Shown piece by piece: positions 60,645-64,000 of a stretch of DNA of 64,000 nucleotides (its first letter is position 1; every line of letters starts with the position of its first letter). Position numbers and translations under genes: made by a program. The DNA is taken from positions 682,001-746,000 of the forward strand of contig CAVPGR010000002.1 of assembly GCA_963704035.1 (NCBI GenBank). Direction: 5' to 3'. Source of the DNA: JAOSJL01 sp963704035. GTDB taxonomy: Bacteria; Actinomycetota; Acidimicrobiia; IMCC26256; JAOSJL01. Below the pieces are notes generated by a model that worked only from the letters and a program-made list of their open reading frames with translations, was not told where the DNA came from and searched no databases.

Positions 60645-61832
60645 CGTCTCCTGTGTGGTTTCCGAGCCGTGGTGCCAGATCCCGTTGGGTTGGAGCCGCA
60701 CGCCGTCGGCCATCTCCCCGTTCAGGAAGCGGGCCAGACCCGTGTAGCAGTGCACGTGGTGGAAGATGTGGTTGCGGGGATAGCTGAGCGGGAAACCGAT
60801 CTGGTTGACGTGATCGGCGTACACCAACCCGAGGAAGTTCCAACGACCGGAGGTCGCCGGGGGGTGTGGCCGGTCGAGTGCGAATCCGTGCATCGTCGGA
60901 GTTGTCGTAGGAGGAAGATCCTCGACACGCTGCACCGGCCATTTTGCGCTCATGACGGGAACGAACCCGTCGTTGTCGTCCTGTTCGAACCGCTCGTTGT
61001 AGCGCGTCAGCTCGTAAAACGGCCTGAGAAACATCGTGACCTGGTACTCGTTCGTCACGCCTGCGATCGAGTGGTACGCGACGTCGTCATGGTCGGCGTA
61101 GCTTTGATTGAACTCCTCGAGCATGTAGGCGCGTCCGAACTCCCGAGCGGCACGGTAGAGCGCGGACGCATCGTGGCTGAACAACGAGATGAAGCGGTCG
61201 ATACCCGGGAGAAGAACGGATTCGACGAAGTGATTCACGAGGTCGGTGTCGTCGGCGATGAGGACACCGTTGTGAGGGCCTCCGATGGTCGTCACCGACG
61301 CGATGCAGTCTGCAACGGTGAGATCGCGCAGGTCGTCGTCGAAGCGCGGACTGTCGAAGAGCCTCCACGAACCGAGGCCGTCGGGTGAGGCGATGAACCG
61401 CGCGTCGATCGCGGCCTGGCTGTGAGCGATCAGATGAATCGGCCGTCGAGTGTCGAGATAGATCTGGGCGAGATGCGGATGGAAGCGGTGGTCGAGAAAC
61501 CGATACAGGGTGTCGCGGGGCGAGAAGGTGCGTTCGGCGTCGGCGATGTCGTCGGTCTCGGGAGGACGCCCGTAGACCCACTCGTAGGCCCGGTACTCGA
61601 AGGTGTTGAGCGGGTCGACGGTGGGTGTGTAGACCCGGAAGCCATCGAGCTCGAGCGCCTCTTTGACCCCCACGAAATACTCGAAGGGCCCCACCCGCGA
61701 GAAGCCCATGAATCCGTGCATCAGCAGGAGGGGATGTTGGCGACGTTGCAGGACACGCATCGCCGTCTGGGCGCTCAGGCGCCGCGCCGCACGGAGGGGG
61801 AGAAGACCCAGGTCGAGGAGTCGGTTGGTCAC
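60630..61832 (-). CDS. Triacylglycerol lipase-like alpha/beta hydrolase
   Basis: A 400-residue protein. The oxyanion strand is PLLLMHGFMGFSRVG, and the nucleophile elbow is LIAHSQAAIDARFI, a relative of bacterial lipase GHSQGG with Gly replaced by Ala on both sides. VTTIGGPHNG and a late NDGFVPV (acid) and DHVNQIG (His) follow, as in family I lipases. No clear signal peptide, so the location is unsure. It heads a two-gene unit with the M23 peptidase. Divergent from the carbonic anhydrase gene. Confidence 0.85.
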   Translation of the reverse strand: MTNRLLDLGLLPLRAARRLSAQTAMRVLQRRQHPLLLMHGFMGFSRVGPFEYFVGVKEALELDGFRVYTPTVDPLNTFEYRAYEWVYGRPPETDDIADAERTFSPRDTLYRFLDHRFHPHLAQIYLDTRRPIHLIAHSQAAIDARFIASPDGLGSWRLFDSPRFDDDLRDLTVADCIASVTTIGGPHNGVLIADDTDLVNHFVESVLLPGIDRFISLFSHDASALYRAAREFGRAYMLEEFNQSYADHDDVAYHSIAGVTNEYQVTMFLRPFYELTRYNERFEQDDNDGFVPVMSAKWPVQRVEDLPPTTTPTMHGFALDRPHPPATSGRWNFLGLVYADHVNQIGFPLSYPRNHIFHHVHCYTGLARFLNGEMADGVRLQPNGIWHHGSETTQETVKNP

Positions 61833-61899
61833 GGGCCCGCCACCGTAGTTCGGCGCCTGCGTCCGACGATCGTCGGCGCTCCTGGGGCAGAATCGGGCC

Positions 61900-62442
61900 G
61901 TGACGCTCTACGCACTCGGCGACGTCGAACCCGACGTGCACGCTGACGCCTTCGTACATCCCGACGCGACGGTCATCGGCGACGTGCGGATCGGAGCGAA
62001 GTCGAGCGTCTGGCCACAGGCGGTCCTGCGTGGCGATTACGGCCGTATCGAGGTGGGTGAGCGCACGTCGATTCAGGACGGCTCGGTGATCCACGCCACA
62101 CGGGCTCTGCCCACGTCTATCGGCGACGACTGTGTGATCGGGCACCTCGTGCACATCGAGTGCTGCTCGATCGGATCCGGATCGCTCATCGGCTCGGGTT
62201 CGGTGGTGCTCCACCGCGTCCGGGTGGAACCGGGCGCACTCGTGGGTGCCGCGGCGCTCGTTCCCAACGACATGGTCGTTCCTTCGGGAGCGATGGCCCT
62301 CGGAGTACCTGCGCGTCTGCGTCCCGACACCGTTGATGCCGCGGACATCCTGGCGAACGCCGCGAACTACGTGGAGAACGCTGCGCGGTATCGGCGGAGC
62401 CTCCGCCGACTCGACGGAAAGCCCGCGCCGAATTCCTGCTAG
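61900..62442 (+). CDS. Gamma-class carbonic anhydrase-like hexapeptide protein
   Basis: A 180-residue left-handed beta-helix protein: HPDATVIGDVRIGAKSSVWP, VLRGDYGRIEVGERTSIQDG, SVIHATRALPTSIGDDCVIG and HLVHIECCSIGSGSLIGSGS show hexapeptide turns with three zinc-ligand His (VIH, GHLVH). Such trimers are gamma carbonic anhydrases or related acyltransferases. The stop overlaps the convergent HD gene by four bases. Confidence 0.9.
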   Translation: MTLYALGDVEPDVHADAFVHPDATVIGDVRIGAKSSVWPQAVLRGDYGRIEVGERTSIQDGSVIHATRALPTSIGDDCVIGHLVHIECCSIGSGSLIGSGSVVLHRVRVEPGALVGAAALVPNDMVVPSGAMALGVPARLRPDTVDAADILANAANYVENAARYRRSLRRLDGKPAPNSC

Positions 62443-62984
62443 AGAGCAAACGGGACGGCGAACTGCTCGCGGACCAGGTCCTCGAAGTGCTCGAGCGGCG
62501 GGATCGGCCCGTCGGGATCGAACGCGCGTTGGTCCCATTCGTCGGCGAATCGGGCTGCCAGGTCGAAGGCGGGGTGGTCCCGGTACTGGTCGCGGGCGTC
62601 GGGATCGCCGCCGAAGTAGGCGTAGTAGTGGCGACCCTGGAAGTCCTGGTGCACACGGATCATCCAGGATACGTCGTCGCTGACGTAGGGCCCGAGGATC
62701 GCGGCGGCGATCTCGGGGTGGTTGGGGACCGAGACCGCCTTGCCGATGTCGTGGCAGAGGGACGCCACGACGATCTCGTCCGACGCCCCGTCAGCCTCGG
62801 CGAGGGCTGCGGTCTGGACGCTGTGAGTCAACTGGTCCACGGCGAACCCGTCGGTGATGGCCGCCAGCGAGCGCAGCATCCCCAGGATTCCGTCGGCCAC
62901 CCGAGGCTGATTCTCTGACGTCTCGGCACCGATCACTGCCCACTGTTCGGCGGTGCTCTCGTCCATCCGCGTGAAGGCCGTCAC
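62439..62984 (-). CDS. HD-domain phosphohydrolase-like protein
   Basis: A 181-residue protein. HSVQTAALAEADGASDE then VVASLCHDIGKAVSVPNHPE gives the H...HD...D pattern of HD metal phosphohydrolases. HQDFQGRHYYAYFGGDPDA follows. It is similar to the HD proteins that process phosphonate or nucleotide substrates, but no subfamily can be fixed. Divergent from ctaA across 59 bp. Confidence 0.88.
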   Translation of the reverse strand: MTAFTRMDESTAEQWAVIGAETSENQPRVADGILGMLRSLAAITDGFAVDQLTHSVQTAALAEADGASDEIVVASLCHDIGKAVSVPNHPEIAAAILGPYVSDDVSWMIRVHQDFQGRHYYAYFGGDPDARDQYRDHPAFDLAARFADEWDQRAFDPDGPIPPLEHFEDLVREQFAVPFAL

Positions 62985-63043
62985 CCGGTGAGTCTCCCCG
63001 CGGCCATCGGAAGCCGCAACCCGAACTCCCGTACTCTCCCGAG

Positions 63044-64000
63044 GTGACCTCTGTGAAGAGCCGGATACGCTCCCTGTCGATCACACCTCGGACTTACCGG
63101 GGAATCACGCTGTTTGTGCTCCTGGCGTTGGCCTTCATCATCGTCAGCGGAGCGTCGGTACGCCTGACGGGATCCGGTCTCGGATGCAGCGATTGGCCGA
63201 ACTGCGAGTCGGGACGTCTGGTCGCTCCCGTCGAATATCACGCTTTGGTGGAGTTCGTGAACCGCATGGTGACCGGCCTCGTCTCCGTGGCAGTCATTGC
63301 CGCCGTCCTCGGAAGCCTTTTGCGTCGACCCCGACGACGCGACCTCATCTACCTGTCGGCCGGTCTCGTGGCCGGGGTGATCGCACAGATCGCGCTCGGC
63401 GGGCTCACGGTGATCTTCGAGCTCCGACCTCCCTTCGTGATGGGCCACTTCCTGCTTTCGATGGTGCTGGTGTGGAACGCCGTCCTTCTCCACTATCGGG
63501 CGGGGCGCCCCGACGCCGCTCCGCGTCGCGCCGTGTCGCCACATCTCCTTCACGTGGTGCGAGCGGTCTACGTCGTCGCCGCTGTGGTCGTCTTCACCGG
63601 GACGGTCGTGACGGCCTCCGGTCCTCACGGCGGAGACGAGGACGCCCAGCGATTCGACGTCGCACTTCCCGACGTCACGCGTGTCCATACCGGCGCGGTG
63701 ATCCTTCTCGTCATCCTCGTTCTGGTCCTGGCGTGGTTCGAGACGCGGGAGCCGGGAGGGGAACGTCTCGTGCCGGCGACCCGGGCCCTGCTCCTGTTGC
63801 TTCTCGCTCAGGCCACGGTGGGCTACGTCCAGTACTTCAACGAGCTGCCTCCCGTGCTCGTCGGAATCCATGTCGCCGGCGCCGTCTCCATCTGGAGCAC
63901 GGCCGTGTTCCTCAGCCTCCGGTGTACCGAGCGTCTCTCGCCGGAGACCTCCTCACCGGAGATTTCAGCCTCCCCGGCGGCCGAGGTCGGGTCTCCGGCA
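63044..64000 (+). CDS. ctaA: Heme A synthase CtaA/COX15 (partial at window end)
   Basis: A gene running off the window, open for about 319 codons. Helix 1 (ITLFVLLALAFIIVSGASVR) is followed by the family hallmark VRLTGSGLGCSDWPNCESG with its Cys pair, then EFVNRMVTGLVSVA (Glu-x2-Asn-Arg active-site motif), GHFLLSMVLVWNAVLLH and RVHTGAVILLVILV with heme-ligand His. It converts heme O to heme A for cytochrome aa3 oxidase. GTG 63044, with GTG 63053 as an alternative; the C-terminal Ser/Pro/Glu-rich tail runs beyond the window. Confidence 0.93.
   Translation, partial: MTSVKSRIRSLSITPRTYRGITLFVLLALAFIIVSGASVRLTGSGLGCSDWPNCESGRLVAPVEYHALVEFVNRMVTGLVSVAVIAAVLGSLLRRPRRRDLIYLSAGLVAGVIAQIALGGLTVIFELRPPFVMGHFLLSMVLVWNAVLLHYRAGRPDAAPRRAVSPHLLHVVRAVYVVAAVVVFTGTVVTASGPHGGDEDAQRFDVALPDVTRVHTGAVILLVILVLVLAWFETREPGGERLVPATRALLLLLLAQATVGYVQYFNELPPVLVGIHVAGAVSIWSTAVFLSLRCTERLSPETSSPEISASPAAEVGSPA

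Overview
The window is uniformly GC-rich bacterial DNA from an actinomycete (Actinomycetota), plausibly an Acidimicrobiia lineage. Pointers are a furA-katG pair, a DUF222/13E12 HNH endonuclease, a mycothiol-type maleylpyruvate isomerase domain protein, several class III nucleotidyl cyclases, a HelD-type RNA polymerase helicase, frequent GTG starts, and lipoproteins with Gram-positive lipoboxes. The class-level placement is inference; the phylum is well supported.

Layout. (1) 0.2-23.3 kb is an accessory-looking block: a tRNA-Leu(GAG), a large LuxR/ATPase regulator on the minus strand, then a coupled series of an acidic leader protein, a truncated Hsp70 N-terminus, and a giant gene of about 17.7 kb (4099-21823). 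The giant gene encodes a secreted, membrane-anchored, modular beta-rich surface protein of about 5,900 residues. A stub of a molybdopterin hydroxylase gene and two repeats resembling the tRNA-Leu 3' end follow it, so the block may be an island integrated at the tRNA. (2) 23.3-28.7 kb: a TerB/COQ4-like protein divergent from furA-katG (peroxide response), then a DinB/MDMPI-fold protein. (3) 28.7-45.3 kb: ordinary chromosomal genes, including a DUF4239 membrane protein, nucleotidyl cyclases, a GGCT/SMR/membrane-protein operon, a saccharopine-dehydrogenase-like plus FGGY-kinase operon, a cupredoxin lipoprotein, a hydrolase-cyclase fusion, an HNH endonuclease, a thioesterase, a GH43-like propeller and a split YbhF-like ABC exporter. 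(4) 45.3-57.5 kb: an XRE-nucleotidyltransferase pair of toxin-antitoxin type, a SurE-like lipoprotein, small metabolic proteins, an arylsulfatase, a UPF0104 membrane protein, a GAF histidine kinase, a SnoaL protein and a HelD-family helicase. (5) 57.5-64 kb: core metabolism (pgi, rpiA), a lipase-peptidase pair, a gamma carbonic anhydrase, an HD protein and the start of ctaA (heme A synthase).

Sequence quality is a central point. At least ten otherwise intact conserved genes (the LuxR regulator, the giant gene, COQ4, furA, katG, MDMPI, HNH, thioesterase, surE, sulfatase, histidine kinase) need one or more +/-1 frame corrections. Two adjacent copies of a ~0.7-kb repeat in the giant gene differ almost only by one- or two-base indels, mostly in G/C runs, with about one substitution. 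This pattern indicates residual consensus errors rather than decay, so frame-broken genes are annotated as full-length CDS spans with the breaks noted.
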